A program made the translations under genes and the position numbers. From Prevotella sp. (lineage in GTDB: Bacteria; Bacteroidota; Bacteroidia; Bacteroidales; Bacteroidaceae), in the NCBI GenBank assembly GCA_017617615.1, contig JAFZVV010000007.1:124001-188000 (forward strand): DNA of 64,000 bases, written 5' to 3'. Shown in pieces: positions 53,201-62,592 of this stretch (positions are counted from its first letter, which is position 1; each line of letters begins with the position of its first letter). The notes beneath the pieces are model-generated. The model did no database searches. It saw only the letters and a program-made list of their open reading frames with translations, and had not been told where the DNA came from.

Positions 53201-53730
53201 ATCGTGGTGCGGCAGAACTCCTCGAACGACAGTCCGACGACCTCGGCAATCGCCTCCTTGGCATTCTTCTGTGTCACTTCGTGAGTGCGTAGGTTCTCGA
53301 TGCTGTTTTCAGGATTTTTCAATTTACCATCGGGTTTGTGATAGGCTCTCGACACATACCAACGGGCAAGGTAGCACTGCCCATCAGAAGCCTCGAACTC
53401 AAGTTCAGACCAACCTTCTGACGTTCCTCTACGGAGGAGTTGTCCTTTATGGTTGACGGGCATCTCATTCTCGCCCACCACCGGTTCGGTGTCGGATTTT
53501 TTCGCAGCATTGTAACGGTCGGTGATCCGCACCTTGCTCTCTGCCTTTACCATCCTCGGCGTCTCGCCATAGAGGGCCAGACAGATGGCATCGAGGATGG
53601 TGGTCTTGCCACTCCCCGTAGCACCGGTAATCAGGAAAAGCGGCTCATCGGCAAGCACGCCATGCTCGAAATCAATTACCGCATCTTCGATGGAAGCGAT
53701 GTTGTGAATATGTAAACGTTTGAATCTCAT
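50263..53730 (-). CDS. sbcC: SbcC nuclease-complex ATPase (SMC-like)
   Basis: 1155 aa. Walker A FLITGATGSGKTTILDAICL (about 33-52); long coiled coils; zinc hook GELCPLCLSKVEHD near residue 560; signature VISGGESFMVSLSLALALSQ and Walker B DTLFIDEGFGSLDED near the C-terminus. With SbcD it processes hairpins and double-strand breaks. Residues about 812-829 read PEIPETPEIPEKPGDP, a three-residue repeat encoded by a 9-bp tandem array that matches intergenic arrays elsewhere in the window. It lies in the returning coiled coil. The start overlaps sbcD by ATGA. Confidence 0.95.
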   Translation of the reverse strand: MRFKRLHIHNIASIEDAVIDFEHGVLADEPLFLITGATGSGKTTILDAICLALYGETPRMVKAESKVRITDRYNAAKKSDTEPVVGENEMPVNHKGQLLRRGTSEGWSELEFEASDGQCYLARWYVSRAYHKPDGKLKNPENSIENLRTHEVTQKNAKEAIAEVVGLSFEEFCRTTMLAQGEFTRFIQSTSKEKSEILERLTGTELYSEISKKIASVCSEKRADYERLKAVADSITLLSDEQIDGKKAALQQLEEDRASQEKEIQSLSAKSEWLTHRQRLDKDILEHSRRIAEAKATMAEPRYQEERQTLVDHAATVQPRGWLSEMETARKKVDSLSAQVVDKQRQYVALCHAKVSLEQHHDKEMRLLDDIGQWIDGKQRFVPMYRETKAIAEKLRGVIVAEKSVYQKTKARDEATRLLPEKEKKKEECLALEQSLTEQQTAVAQALTDKEEERRLMNPQQLHADQERLNSAVLDTDRAVAAVQLLANCTQQNIEAEKAYKTLLDEKERLEKEVPALDERVRVAQHDFDRARDVCDRWKNSLEDSFRMARAMLRKGELCPLCLSKVEHDHVPDPDYETIIKPIVDERNAAEKVLQDAKAILKANRKQTQDLERKVSEAKVQWEKKNADFELQHAATKALLEKTGMTVDAPIITEAVNLALEQQKKVHAKVWEDMKQRLDALNLLNKEMDELHQRKDRLVASSTKAHHATMAAEAQITEEQNNIRSLEGQIEELKTMTTTTLGELDDLIIYDDWRVLWDNDHQNFISRLEDDAAQYDKQQKTQQKLIQQTENRQMVLDAINHTQESIVPMLSLENPEIPETPEIPEKPGDPSVLQQRWVTFSNQLTAWKTALQTNEAAMDTKRRQVDAFLASHAALTMERLMALSAIADEDIQRLASEHKVVEDMLLQRQGALYNLQRQLENHLANRPEMTAEDTLDSLTASIEEKKKAREQQLLQMGQLRQELDDDAHRRTQAAAAISECGRSKEEKERWERFNKEFGSTDGTRFSRIAQSFILAHLLSHANIYLRQFTDRYELVCDPGELTILVRDRFCNQSPQFVKVISGGESFMVSLSLALALSQLNVNQANIDTLFIDEGFGSLDEDCLNAVMDTLERLHQLGGRRVGVISHVDALNDRIHTQIQVRRIDPVRSEVEVVKV
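51242..51295. repeat. 9-bp tandem repeat inside sbcC (six units)
   Basis: Plus-strand units GGGTCACCC, GGCTTCTCC, GGAATTTCC, GGGGTTTCC, GGAATTTCC and GGATTCTCC. It is the same family as 33722-33784 (unit CCGGAAT). The 9-bp period keeps the reading frame and encodes PE(I/T)-type triplets. Confidence 0.85.
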
Positions 53731-54917
53731 CGTGCTTTCTCTTCTTCTATCATATTTAGTGTCTGCTGCATCATCTCCATGAACTCCTCGGTGGGGAGAC
53801 CACGCTGGAGCAGATAGCGACGGGTAATCTCAAGTGGGTCCATCTGACGGAACTCATCGGGCGTGATGTCCACGGACTCACGCGACACGCCGGGACGACG
53901 CTCGTCGACTATACGGAACGTGCAGAAACGACACGCCTTGCCATGGGTCACGCGCAGCGCCTGCTCGCTGGCATCGGGGGGAAGACCGAGCGTAGTGCGC
54001 ACGTTGAGCCTAATGTAGCAGGGGTCGTCGTCGGGAAGGGCGGCGAGGGCGGCGAGGGCATCTTCAAAGGCAACGGCCTCTTCGGGGATGGTCTTTACCG
54101 GACGGAGAAGGGAGAGCGGCAACACCTCGACGACGGGAGCCGTGCCTGCCTGTACCTCTACGAGCGTGACGGAGTGTTCGTACTCTTCGTTGAACGTGAT
54201 GGCGAGGGGCGCGCCGGCATACCGTACATGAGGATTGCCGGAGGGCACCTCATGGGGACTATGGAGATGGCCGAGGGCGGCATAGTCGTAGCCCTCGCCC
54301 AAGACGGAGAGGGGAAGGTAGTCCTGGCCACCCGCCTCGTAGGGCTGACGGCCGGAAAGGATGTCGGACACGGCGAGATGGGCCATGAGCACCACAGGCA
54401 GACGGTCGGCATTCACCTCGCCTACCCTATTCAGCAAGCCCTGGTAAAAGGCTTTCTGACGGTCGGCACTGCCGTCGGCAGGCGGGGGGAAGTTCTGGCG
54501 GAAGACATGGGGCACCGCAGCCACGATGCCCTTGCCGGCGATGTGGAAGATGAGGCTGTCGAAGGCCGTTCCCTCACTGGTTCGGGGGATGCCTCCCACC
54601 ACATGCACCTTGAAATGACGCCACAGCGAACGGTCTACCTCGAGTCGGGAGGCACTGTCGTGGTTGCCCGCCGTGACGATGACCTCCATCGTAGGACAGG
54701 CCTCGTGAAGGGCGAGCATCGCCTCGGTATACATCGTCTGCGTGGCAGTGCTGGGCACCGCCGAGTGATAGACATCGCCACTTACAAGGAGCACGTCGGG
54801 CTGGTGACGGCCGACGATGGCGGTGAGCTGCCGAAAGAAGTCGTCGAACTCGTCGTGGCGTTTGTAGGTGTGCATCTCATGTCCGAGATGCCAGTCGCTG
54901 GTATGGAGTACACGCAT
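53727..54917 (-). CDS. sbcD: SbcD exonuclease subunit
   Basis: 396 aa. Mre11-type phosphoesterase motifs: LHTSDWHLGHEMHTYKRHDE (I), LLVSGDVYHSAVPS (II), VTAGNHDSASRL (III), AHLAVSD and ALGHLHSPHEV (IV, V). It supplies the nuclease of the SbcCD complex; sbcC overlaps its stop. It starts 26 bp after glnA on the same strand, so both may be read from the glnA promoter. Confidence 0.96.
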   Translation of the reverse strand: MRVLHTSDWHLGHEMHTYKRHDEFDDFFRQLTAIVGRHQPDVLLVSGDVYHSAVPSTATQTMYTEAMLALHEACPTMEVIVTAGNHDSASRLEVDRSLWRHFKVHVVGGIPRTSEGTAFDSLIFHIAGKGIVAAVPHVFRQNFPPPADGSADRQKAFYQGLLNRVGEVNADRLPVVLMAHLAVSDILSGRQPYEAGGQDYLPLSVLGEGYDYAALGHLHSPHEVPSGNPHVRYAGAPLAITFNEEYEHSVTLVEVQAGTAPVVEVLPLSLLRPVKTIPEEAVAFEDALAALAALPDDDPCYIRLNVRTTLGLPPDASEQALRVTHGKACRFCTFRIVDERRPGVSRESVDITPDEFRQMDPLEITRRYLLQRGLPTEEFMEMMQQTLNMIEEEKAR

Positions 54918-54943
54918 GGAGGAAAGGGGTTGGTCTTTGATGG

Positions 54944-56449
54944 TCAGCCGCAGTGGAAATAGGTATTGACGAGTTTCTGTACCTCGTCGGGATATTGCTC
55001 CACCTGACGGCGGAGGTTGCGGTCGTCGAAGGCACGCAGTTGCTCGATGATGCTGTCGATCATCGCGCTGCTGAAGATGCCGTCGCGCTCATAGTAGGCC
55101 CGCTGCCGCTCGAGACAGTCGGCAGAGGCGACACAGCTGTCGGGCAATTCGGAGAGCTGGCTCAGGCGCGAGGCGTTGGCCTCGTCGTGGATATTGACAT
55201 TCACATAGGTGCGCTCGGCAAGGGCGAGGGCGTCGTCCATCTCAAAACCGGTGCGGCACGCCACGCACAGGCCGGCGATGAGCTGATAGAGGTCGGCAGA
55301 ACCGTCGGGAGAACGCATCTCCACGGTCTGCTTCATCGACGTGTCGGTATGCGAGGGCTGCTCGGCAGGATTGGCGATGCTGCACATGTCGACCTGGGCC
55401 GTCCAGCCCAGCGGCACCCTGACGAGCACGGAGCGGTTGCGGTCGCCCCAGCACACGTTGGTGGGGGCTTCCTGATGGGGTACGAGACGGAAATACGACA
55501 TGGGGTTCTTGTTGCCGAAGGCGGTGATGCTGGGGGCGAGGAGCATCATGCCGGCAATCATCTTGCGGGCCTCGTCGGAGAGGCAGCCGTCGCGAAGCAT
55601 CATGTTCTTGCCGTCGCGCATGATACGCATGTGGATATGGAGGCCTGAGCCGGCCTTGCCCGTAGTAATCTTCGGGGCGAAGGTGACATTGAGCTGCATC
55701 TGGTAGGCCAGGTTACGGATGACCCACTTGGCGAGCATGAGCTGGTCGGCGGCATGCTCGGCATTCACCGGCAGGAACTCTATCTCGTTCTGCTCATACA
55801 CCTTGCCGTCGAGGACGAAGTTGCCCACCTCGGAATGGCCATACTTGATTTGTCCGCCTGTCTGCGCGATATACTGCATGCACTTCGCCCTGAACGCATT
55901 GGCCTTGGCATAGGGCGACGACTCATGGTAGCCATGCTGGTCGATGGCAGGGAAGAGATAGTTGTCGTCGAAGATGACATAATACTCCAACTCTCCCATG
56001 GCCTGGAACTCCATGCCCGTGACCCGCGTGAATGCCTTGCAAGCCTTGGAAAGGGTGTGCTCGGGAGCACTCTCCAACAGGTTGCCGTCCTTGTCGAAGA
56101 AAGAGCAGAGCATGGAGATGGTAGGTATCTCGGCAAAGGGGTCGAGGAATGCCGTGGCAAAACGAGGCAAGACATAGAGGTCGCTGCTCCCCGCCTGCAC
56201 GAAGGAGAAGAGGCTGCTGCCGTCTACACGCTCGCCACAGGTGAGGATGGTGTCGAGGTACGACTTGTCGGTAATGACGAAGTTGAGGGTCTTCAGCTTT
56301 CCGTCGCCTCCGGGATACATGAAGTTGACCATGCGGATGCCGTTGGCCTCGGCGTAATGGATGATGTCGGCCTTCGTGAAAGAGGCCGCGGGTTTTTGTA
56401 GGAATGTCACCAAGGGGTTGGCATTCATCATCAGGTGCGTGTCGTTCAT
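54944..56449 (-). CDS. glnA: Glutamine synthetase (type I family)
   Basis: 501 aa from MNDTHLMMNANPL. Conserved motifs: beta-Grasp region VNFMYPGGDGKLKTLNFVIT, the ATP/glutamate site KAGSGLHIHMRI, and NPMSYFRLVPHQEAPTNVCW followed by RNRSVLVRVP. It makes glutamine from glutamate and ammonia. The length suits the GSI family rather than the long GSIII enzymes of many Bacteroidales; a specialised gamma-glutamyl ligase cannot be excluded. The upstream open frame has no better start. It leads the glnA-sbcD-sbcC cluster. Confidence 0.87.
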   Translation of the reverse strand: MNDTHLMMNANPLVTFLQKPAASFTKADIIHYAEANGIRMVNFMYPGGDGKLKTLNFVITDKSYLDTILTCGERVDGSSLFSFVQAGSSDLYVLPRFATAFLDPFAEIPTISMLCSFFDKDGNLLESAPEHTLSKACKAFTRVTGMEFQAMGELEYYVIFDDNYLFPAIDQHGYHESSPYAKANAFRAKCMQYIAQTGGQIKYGHSEVGNFVLDGKVYEQNEIEFLPVNAEHAADQLMLAKWVIRNLAYQMQLNVTFAPKITTGKAGSGLHIHMRIMRDGKNMMLRDGCLSDEARKMIAGMMLLAPSITAFGNKNPMSYFRLVPHQEAPTNVCWGDRNRSVLVRVPLGWTAQVDMCSIANPAEQPSHTDTSMKQTVEMRSPDGSADLYQLIAGLCVACRTGFEMDDALALAERTYVNVNIHDEANASRLSQLSELPDSCVASADCLERQRAYYERDGIFSSAMIDSIIEQLRAFDDRNLRRQVEQYPDEVQKLVNTYFHCG

Positions 56450-56548
56450 AGAAAGTTTCGTTTTTGAGTTAATGCCGACATACGCGGCGTATATGAGTTT
56501 TTCTCCTATTTTGTAACTGTTCAGCAATAGTCTTAATTATATTTGTTG

Positions 56549-56556
56549 CAAAGATA
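56549..56556 (-). promoter_or_regulatory. Promoter of glnA
   Basis: Minus-strand TATCTTTG, a perfect -7 box; the predicted leader is about 90 nt. Confidence 0.6.
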
Positions 56557-56676
56557 ATCAATGTTGAGTGAAAAACAAAAGTTATGGAGAGAATTTTATC
56601 ATGGACAATACCGATGCAAAGATATAAAAAAACATAATAATTAGGTGGGAAACTTGGGGCAAATGTCAATTATTCG

Positions 56677-56684
56677 TATTTTTG
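56677..56684 (+). promoter_or_regulatory. Promoter of the lipoprotein-cellobiose phosphorylase unit
   Basis: TATTTTTG with a TTGG box 20 bp upstream (56653-56656). The predicted start near 56691 gives a leader of about 34 nt. Confidence 0.65.
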
Positions 56685-56724
56685 CTTTCAGAAAACCACA
56701 TCAAATCATTAATACCTAACTGTT

Positions 56725-57462
56725 ATGAAAAAAGCATTTGTTTTTGGCATCATCGCCACAGTCGCATTGGCATTCAATGCGTGTACAGACAAAACCGAGA
56801 AGAAAGCACCCGTCGATGACTTCACCATGGAACAGCTGGCTGCTGAGGAAGCCAGGTGCGACACCATCAGCGAGTCGGGACTCGACCTCCTGGGCACCAC
56901 ATGGTCGGGCATGGTTATCCCCATCGTTGCCGACAAGGAAGCCGGGGTAAAACCCATGATGCGCGAATTCTGCAAGACATACCTCGACTTCAAGGGAAAC
57001 CGCAAGATGATGCGCTACCTCATCGACGAGAATGGCTATAACGCCGAGAAAGACAGCTTCACCGTAGAAGACAAGCCGGAAGCCAACTACATCAAGGTAG
57101 CCACCACGGCCGACCTGAGTTCCGCCACCACAGGAAGGGTATGGAAATGCAAAGACGGACACCTCATGCTCGGCGTGCTGATGGAGCAGTTCGTAGAAGC
57201 CCCCAACCGTCCGGAGCGCGTGGTGGCATTCTTCGACTATAACCCCGTGAAGGGTGAACTGGTGCCCAATCCCAACGTGGCACAGAAAATCGCACAAGCC
57301 ATGGACTGCATCTACGGACAGCTGACCATGGTATTCCCCACCGAGGGCAACAACATCGAGATGCTGGAATACACCGACAGTAAAGACTCCCTCGCCTACA
57401 AGATCCACTTCGACGGCACCTCATTCAAATTCGACCCCAAAGGCAAGAAAATTTCAAAGTAA
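56725..57462 (+). CDS. Lipoprotein of unknown function
   Basis: 245 aa. Lipobox ALAFNAC (Cys20). The mature part begins with an acidic helix (DDFTMEQLAAEEARCDTI) and ends in beta strands (LAYKIHFDGTSFKFDPKGKK). The family was not recognised. It lies 15 bp upstream of the cellobiose phosphorylase and shares its promoter, but it has no visible sugar-binding motif. Confidence 0.75.
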   Translation: MKKAFVFGIIATVALAFNACTDKTEKKAPVDDFTMEQLAAEEARCDTISESGLDLLGTTWSGMVIPIVADKEAGVKPMMREFCKTYLDFKGNRKMMRYLIDENGYNAEKDSFTVEDKPEANYIKVATTADLSSATTGRVWKCKDGHLMLGVLMEQFVEAPNRPERVVAFFDYNPVKGELVPNPNVAQKIAQAMDCIYGQLTMVFPTEGNNIEMLEYTDSKDSLAYKIHFDGTSFKFDPKGKKISK

Positions 57463-57477
57463 AAACCACTACCCCCA

Positions 57478-59925
57478 ATGGAAAACAAAAAATACGGGCA
57501 TTTCGATGATGCCAACCGTGAATATGTGATTACCGACCCGCAAACCCCGTGGCCGTGGATCAACTACCTGGGAAACGAGGACTTCTTCTCGCTTATCTCC
57601 AACACCGCCGGCGGATACGCGTTCTATAAAGACGCCAAGTTCCGACGGCTCACACGCTACCGCTACAACAACGTGCCGATGGACAACGGCGGACGCTACT
57701 TCTACCTGAAAGACGGCGACAACGTGTGGAACCCGGGATGGAAACCCTGCAAGACGCCACTCGACCACTATGAGTGCCGCCACGGCATGAGCTACACCCG
57801 CATCACATCGGCAAAAGACGGCATCGAGGCAAGCGTTCTCTTCTTCGTGCCACTGAAGAGTTGGTGCGAGGTGCAGAAACTCACGCTCACCAACACCACC
57901 GACGCCCCACGCTCGCTGAAACTCTTCTCCTTCGAGGAATGGTGCCTGTGGAACGCCGCCACCGACATGGAGAATTTCCAGCGCAACTTCTCCACCGGAG
58001 AGGTGGAGATAGAAGGGTCGGTCATCTACCACAAGACAGAATACCGCGAACGACGCAACCACTACGCCTACTACAGCGTGAACACACCCATCGACGGCTT
58101 CGACACCGACCGCGAGACCTTCGTGGGACTGTACAACGGATTCGACAGCCCCGACGCGGTGATGGAAGGACGCCCACGCAACAGCCATGCCCATGGATGG
58201 AGCCCCATCGCCTCTCATTACATCGAGGTGACACTGGCTCCGGGAGAGAGCCGCGACTTCGTCTTCGTCCTCGGATACGTGGAGAACGAACAGGAAGAGA
58301 AGTTCATCGCCCCGAAGGTCATCAACAAGAAAAAGGCCCTGGAGACCATCGCCCGCTTCGACACCACGGCAAAGGTCGATGCGGCCTTCGCCGAACTGAA
58401 AGCCTACTGGGATGCCTTGCTCGACATCTTCGTGGTGGATACCGGCAACGACAAGCTCGACAGGATGGTGAACATCTGGAACCAATACCAGTGCATGGTG
58501 ACATTCAACATGTCGCGCTCGGCATCGTTCTTCGAGAGCGGCATCGGACGAGGCATGGGATTCCGCGACTCCAACCAGGACCTCGTAGGATTCGTACACC
58601 AGATACCGGAGCGCGCACGACAGCGCATCATCGACATCGCATCGACGCAGTTCCCCGACGGCGGATGCTACCACCAGTACCAGCCGCTGACAAAACGCGG
58701 GAACAACGACATCGGCGGAGGATTCAACGACGACCCCTGCTGGCTCATCTTCGGCACTGTGGCCTATATCAAGGAGACCGGTGATTTCAGCATCCTCGAC
58801 GAACCGGTGCCGTTCGACAACCAGCCCGGCAGCGAGGTGTCGCTCATGCAACACCTGCGTGTGTCGTTCGACCACGTGGTGGAGAACCTCGGACCACACA
58901 AGCTGCCGCTCATCGGGCGCGCCGACTGGAACGACTGCCTGAACCTGAACTGCTTCTCATGGGACCCCAACGAGTCGTTCCAGACTACGGAGAACAAGAC
59001 AGAAGGGTCGAAGGCAGAGAGCCTCATGATTGCCGGACTGTTCGTGGTCACGGGAAAAGAATACGTGAATCTCTGCCGCCGCATCGGCGACGACGCAGAA
59101 GCAGCACGGGCACAACGCCATGTCGACGAGATGGTGGAGACCGTGAAACGCGACGGATGGGACGGCGACTGGTACCTGAGGGCATACGACTACTACGGCC
59201 GCAAAATCGGCTCGAAGGAGAACGAGGAAGGGAAGATTTTCATCGAGAGCCAGGGCTGGTGCACCATGGCAGAAATTGGTGCCGAAGAAGGCATGGTGTC
59301 CAAATCGCTCGACTCGGTGAAGAAATACCTGGAGTGCGAACACGGTATCGTGCTCAATAACCCGGCTTTCACGAAATACATCTATGAGTATGGCGAAATC
59401 AGCAGTTATCCGGAAGGATACAAGGAGAACGCCGGCATCTTCTGCCACAACAACCCCTGGGTAATCATCGGTGAGACACTCGCAGGAAGGGGCGACGACG
59501 CTTGGAGCCACTACCGCAAAATACTGCCCAGCTACGTGGAAGAGAAATACAGCACGCTGCACAAGGTAGAGCCTTACGTTAACTGCCAGATGGTGGCAGG
59601 AAAGGATGCCGCACGTCCCGGTGAGGGAAAGAACAGCTGGCTCACGGGTACCGCCGCATGGATGTGGCTCACCATAAGCCAGTATATCCTCGGCATCAAG
59701 CCCGACTATGACGGACTGTGCATCGACCCATGCCTCCCCGCCACAGCCCAGGAGTATTCGGTGAAACGCAAGTTCCGCGATGCCGAATACCGCATACGCA
59801 TCAGCAATCCACAAGGCGTGAACCGGGGAGTGGCCACCATCGAGGTAGACGGCACACCCATCGAGGGCAACGTCATCACCTATGCCCCGGGCAGCCACGA
59901 AGTGACCGTGACAATGGGCGAATAG
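57478..59925 (+). CDS. Cellobiose phosphorylase (GH94)
   Basis: 815 aa, normal for the family. The N-terminal beta-sandwich domain ([20 protein letters not shown]) is followed by the (alpha/alpha)6 catalytic barrel. Family signatures are [40 protein letters not shown], and the catalytic acid in [13 protein letters not shown] (about residues 478-490). No signal peptide is present. It phosphorolyses imported cellobiose to glucose 1-phosphate and glucose in the cytoplasm, saving ATP. Cellobiose is preferred over chitobiose because of the [15 protein letters not shown] stretch. A 14-bp intrinsic terminator follows. Confidence 0.9.
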   Translation: MENKKYGHFDDANREYVITDPQTPWPWINYLGNEDFFSLISNTAGGYAFYKDAKFRRLTRYRYNNVPMDNGGRYFYLKDGDNVWNPGWKPCKTPLDHYECRHGMSYTRITSAKDGIEASVLFFVPLKSWCEVQKLTLTNTTDAPRSLKLFSFEEWCLWNAATDMENFQRNFSTGEVEIEGSVIYHKTEYRERRNHYAYYSVNTPIDGFDTDRETFVGLYNGFDSPDAVMEGRPRNSHAHGWSPIASHYIEVTLAPGESRDFVFVLGYVENEQEEKFIAPKVINKKKALETIARFDTTAKVDAAFAELKAYWDALLDIFVVDTGNDKLDRMVNIWNQYQCMVTFNMSRSASFFESGIGRGMGFRDSNQDLVGFVHQIPERARQRIIDIASTQFPDGGCYHQYQPLTKRGNNDIGGGFNDDPCWLIFGTVAYIKETGDFSILDEPVPFDNQPGSEVSLMQHLRVSFDHVVENLGPHKLPLIGRADWNDCLNLNCFSWDPNESFQTTENKTEGSKAESLMIAGLFVVTGKEYVNLCRRIGDDAEAARAQRHVDEMVETVKRDGWDGDWYLRAYDYYGRKIGSKENEEGKIFIESQGWCTMAEIGAEEGMVSKSLDSVKKYLECEHGIVLNNPAFTKYIYEYGEISSYPEGYKENAGIFCHNNPWVIIGETLAGRGDDAWSHYRKILPSYVEEKYSTLHKVEPYVNCQMVAGKDAARPGEGKNSWLTGTAAWMWLTISQYILGIKPDYDGLCIDPCLPATAQEYSVKRKFRDAEYRIRISNPQGVNRGVATIEVDGTPIEGNVITYAPGSHEVTVTMGE

Positions 59926-59932
59926 CCCAAAA

Positions 59933-59995
59933 CTATAGGAACTATAGATTCTATAGATACTATAGTGACTATAGTATCTATAGTCACTATTGCTA
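59933..59995. repeat. 9-bp tandem repeat, CTATAGnnn type (seven units)
   Basis: CTATAGGAA, CTATAGATT, CTATAGATA, CTATAGTGA, CTATAGTAT, CTATAGTCA and CTATTGCTA, directly after the GH94 gene. Confidence 0.85.
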
Positions 59996-60000
59996 CCATA

Positions 60001-60038
60001 AAGTCCATGCGCCCTCGTGGGCGCATGGACTTTTTTTT
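60001..60038 (+). terminator. Intrinsic terminator after the GH94 gene
   Basis: AAGTCCATGCGCCC pairs perfectly with GGGCGCATGGACTT around a TCGT loop, followed by a run of T. Confidence 0.9.
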
Positions 60039-60069
60039 CAATCTATGCGCATTTTACAAAAATAATGCG

Positions 60070-60077
60070 TAATTTTG
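60070..60077 (+). promoter_or_regulatory. Promoter of the thiamine uptake unit
   Basis: TAATTTTG, a perfect -7 box. The predicted start near 60084 lies at the base of a small hairpin (ACTTACA/TGTAAGT, 60084-60100) just before the riboswitch. Confidence 0.65.
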
Positions 60078-60101
60078 CAGCCGACTTACAAACTGTAAGT
60101 T

Positions 60102-60175
60102 AAGGGGTGCCCGAGATTTCGGGCTGAGATCATACCCTCATACCTGATCCGGGTAATGCCGGCGTAGGGACTTCC
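60102..60175 (+). promoter_or_regulatory. TPP (THI-box) riboswitch
   Basis: Conserved elements appear in order: AGGGGTGCCC, GGGCTGAGATCATACCC, ACCTGATCCGGGTAATGCCG and GCGTAGGGA. This is the thiamine pyrophosphate aptamer. It lies about 40 bp before the TonB receptor gene. With no long terminator stem visible before the start codon, control of translation initiation is more likely than attenuation. Confidence 0.95.
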
Positions 60176-60216
60176 ATTTCTCTCCCCCCTTATCATAGTA
60201 TATTATATAAGGTATA

Positions 60217-62589
60217 ATGAAAAAAATCGTTATCTCGTGTGCCTTGTTGTCACTGACAGGACAAATCATGGCACAGACTCCCGACTCGCTGCGGTTGGAA
60301 GAACTGCATGAAATCGTGGTGAAAGGCGTACGCGCACAACAAGACGCACCTTACGCCATGACACAAATCAAGAAAGCACAACTGCAGGAGTTCTCGAAGA
60401 CGGGAAGGGAACTGCCGTTTCTCTTCTCACAGACACCAGGCGTACTCGCATGGAGCGAGAACGGACTGGGCACAGGAACCACATACATGCGCATACGCGG
60501 TGCCGGCGACTCACGCATCAACGTGACACTCGACGCTGTGCCGCTCAACTCCCCCGAAGACCAATGCGTGTTCTGGGCCAACATGAACAGCTATGGCGCG
60601 CTGCTGGGAAGCGTGCAGATACAAAGGGGAGTAGGGTCGTCGACAAACGGCGACGGAGCCTTCGGCGGAAACATCTCGCTATCGTCGAAAGCAGCATCCC
60701 CCACCCCATCTGCCGACCTGAACTTCAGCTACGGGTCGTACAACACGTTCAATGTAGGAGGCTCTTTCACCACCGGACTGCTCTGGGACCATGTCGTCTT
60801 CGATGGCGCATACCATGAGACCAATACCGATGGCTTCATACACGGCACGGGAGGACGCTCGGGAAGCTATTACGGCAGCTTACGATACCTGACAGACAAT
60901 TTCATCATCCGCTACAAGAACTTCGGCAACTTCGAGAAGACCGGACAGGCATGGAACGGTGTGACCGCAGGCGATAACGACCTCTCGCTCATGGAAGGGA
61001 CCTATGGCGCACATACCGGCATACACACCTACAAAGACCTATACAACGTGGGGCTCGGCAAATACAACACGCTCTACGAAACCCTGGCATACAATGCCGA
61101 CGGCGCGTTCCAGACAGATGCCAACGGCAATTACGTGACCAACCGATACACCTACGCCAACGGCTCGCCTTGGCGACAGGCTACCGACAACTTCTGGCAA
61201 AGCCACAACATCCTCTCCTTCACCTGGGATGTCAACACCCACCTCAACACCACAGCATCGCTACACTATACGCATGGCTATGGATACTACAACGAATTCA
61301 GGTACAACAACAAACTGAAGAAATTCGGACTGGCGAACTTCACCGACAGCAACGGGAAAACCGTAAAACGCACCGACTTCATCCGCAAGAAAGGACTGGA
61401 GCAAGACACGTACGGACTGATTTGGAACGCCAATTACAAGAAAGATTCATGGGACATCATGGGCGGCGTATCACTGCAGCGGTTCAGCGGCAACCACTTC
61501 GGGTATATCACCTACATCGCACATCCCGAACTGAGCCAGAAACTGCTCGCAGGAGGGAAATATCGGTACTACGACTCCGATGCCGAAAAAGACGACTACA
61601 GCGGATACATCAAGGCTGCCTATAAGATCACGCCCAACCTGAGTGTCTTCGGTGACGTCCAATACCGGCACGTGGACTATACTACCGACGGCATCAACGA
61701 CAAGTTTTATGAGAATGAAGACGGCTCGTACAGCAACCAACGACTCAACATCGACAAGAAATACGACTTTGCCAACATCAAGGGAGGTATGAGTTACCAC
61801 ACGGAAAACCACCAGGCGTATTTCTCGGTGGCAACAAGCAACAGGGAACCGGAACGCAACAACTTCACCGACAACGGCAGCTATCCGGCACCAAAGGCAG
61901 AGAAACTGCTCGACTTCGAGGCAGGATATGCTTATACCAGCGAGCGATGGCAGGCCAATGTCAACCTCTACTACATGGACTACCAAGACCAGTTCGTGCA
62001 GACAGGCGAAGTGAGCGACATCGGTGAGGCGCTGACCACCAATATCAAGGATTCATACCGCATGGGCGTGGAACTGACCGCCGGATACAACATCACGCCA
62101 TGGCTGGCACTCGAGGGAAACGCCGCACTGAGCGTCAACAAAATCAAGGACTTCGACGAAGTGGTGGAAGACTGGGACAACGGCAGCCGCACCATACACT
62201 ACGACAACTCCACACTGGCGTTCTCGCCTTCTGCAATACTCAACGGATTCGTCCATGTGCACTGGAAGGGACTCCAGGCAACATGGCACACCAACTTCGT
62301 GAGCCGACAGTATCTCGACAACACGGAGAACACCGACCGCTCCCTGCCCTGCTACAGCGTATCAAACGCCAGCGTCAGCTATACCCTCAAGCCAAGGAAA
62401 TTGGTGAAAGAAACCGTCATCGGCGTGAACTTCAACAATGTGTTCAACCGCCACTATGCCGGCAACGGATGGGTTTACTCCGCTATCTGCGACAGTGCCG
62501 GACACCCCAACGACAACCGCTACTACCAGATAGGATTCATTCCCATGGCAGGATTCACCACCATGGCAAGCATCACACTGAAATGGTAG
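60217..62589 (+). CDS. TonB-dependent outer-membrane receptor for thiamine
   Basis: 790 aa. Signal peptide ending GQIMAQ. The plug domain contains LFSQTPGVLAWSENGLGTGT, then TYMRIRGAGDSRINVTLDAV, then VQIQRGVGSSTNGDGAFGGN. A 22-strand barrel is expected for the rest, and the chain ends in an aromatic residue (ASITLKW). It imports thiamine or a thiamine phosphate across the outer membrane with energy from TonB-ExbB-ExbD. Substrate assignment rests on the TPP riboswitch upstream and pnuT downstream. Confidence 0.92.
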   Translation: MKKIVISCALLSLTGQIMAQTPDSLRLEELHEIVVKGVRAQQDAPYAMTQIKKAQLQEFSKTGRELPFLFSQTPGVLAWSENGLGTGTTYMRIRGAGDSRINVTLDAVPLNSPEDQCVFWANMNSYGALLGSVQIQRGVGSSTNGDGAFGGNISLSSKAASPTPSADLNFSYGSYNTFNVGGSFTTGLLWDHVVFDGAYHETNTDGFIHGTGGRSGSYYGSLRYLTDNFIIRYKNFGNFEKTGQAWNGVTAGDNDLSLMEGTYGAHTGIHTYKDLYNVGLGKYNTLYETLAYNADGAFQTDANGNYVTNRYTYANGSPWRQATDNFWQSHNILSFTWDVNTHLNTTASLHYTHGYGYYNEFRYNNKLKKFGLANFTDSNGKTVKRTDFIRKKGLEQDTYGLIWNANYKKDSWDIMGGVSLQRFSGNHFGYITYIAHPELSQKLLAGGKYRYYDSDAEKDDYSGYIKAAYKITPNLSVFGDVQYRHVDYTTDGINDKFYENEDGSYSNQRLNIDKKYDFANIKGGMSYHTENHQAYFSVATSNREPERNNFTDNGSYPAPKAEKLLDFEAGYAYTSERWQANVNLYYMDYQDQFVQTGEVSDIGEALTTNIKDSYRMGVELTAGYNITPWLALEGNAALSVNKIKDFDEVVEDWDNGSRTIHYDNSTLAFSPSAILNGFVHVHWKGLQATWHTNFVSRQYLDNTENTDRSLPCYSVSNASVSYTLKPRKLVKETVIGVNFNNVFNRHYAGNGWVYSAICDSAGHPNDNRYYQIGFIPMAGFTTMASITLKW

Positions 62590-62592
62590 GCC

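Noticed and set aside
54030..54061. 9-bp period GGCGAGGGC in sbcD
   Set aside because: It encodes an Ala-Leu-Ala helix and can be explained by codon choice; it is too short to place in the minisatellite family.
57469..58899. 476-codon minus-strand frame opposite cellobiose phosphorylase
   Set aside because: It is a shadow of a GC-rich gene with complete GH94 motifs on the plus strand.
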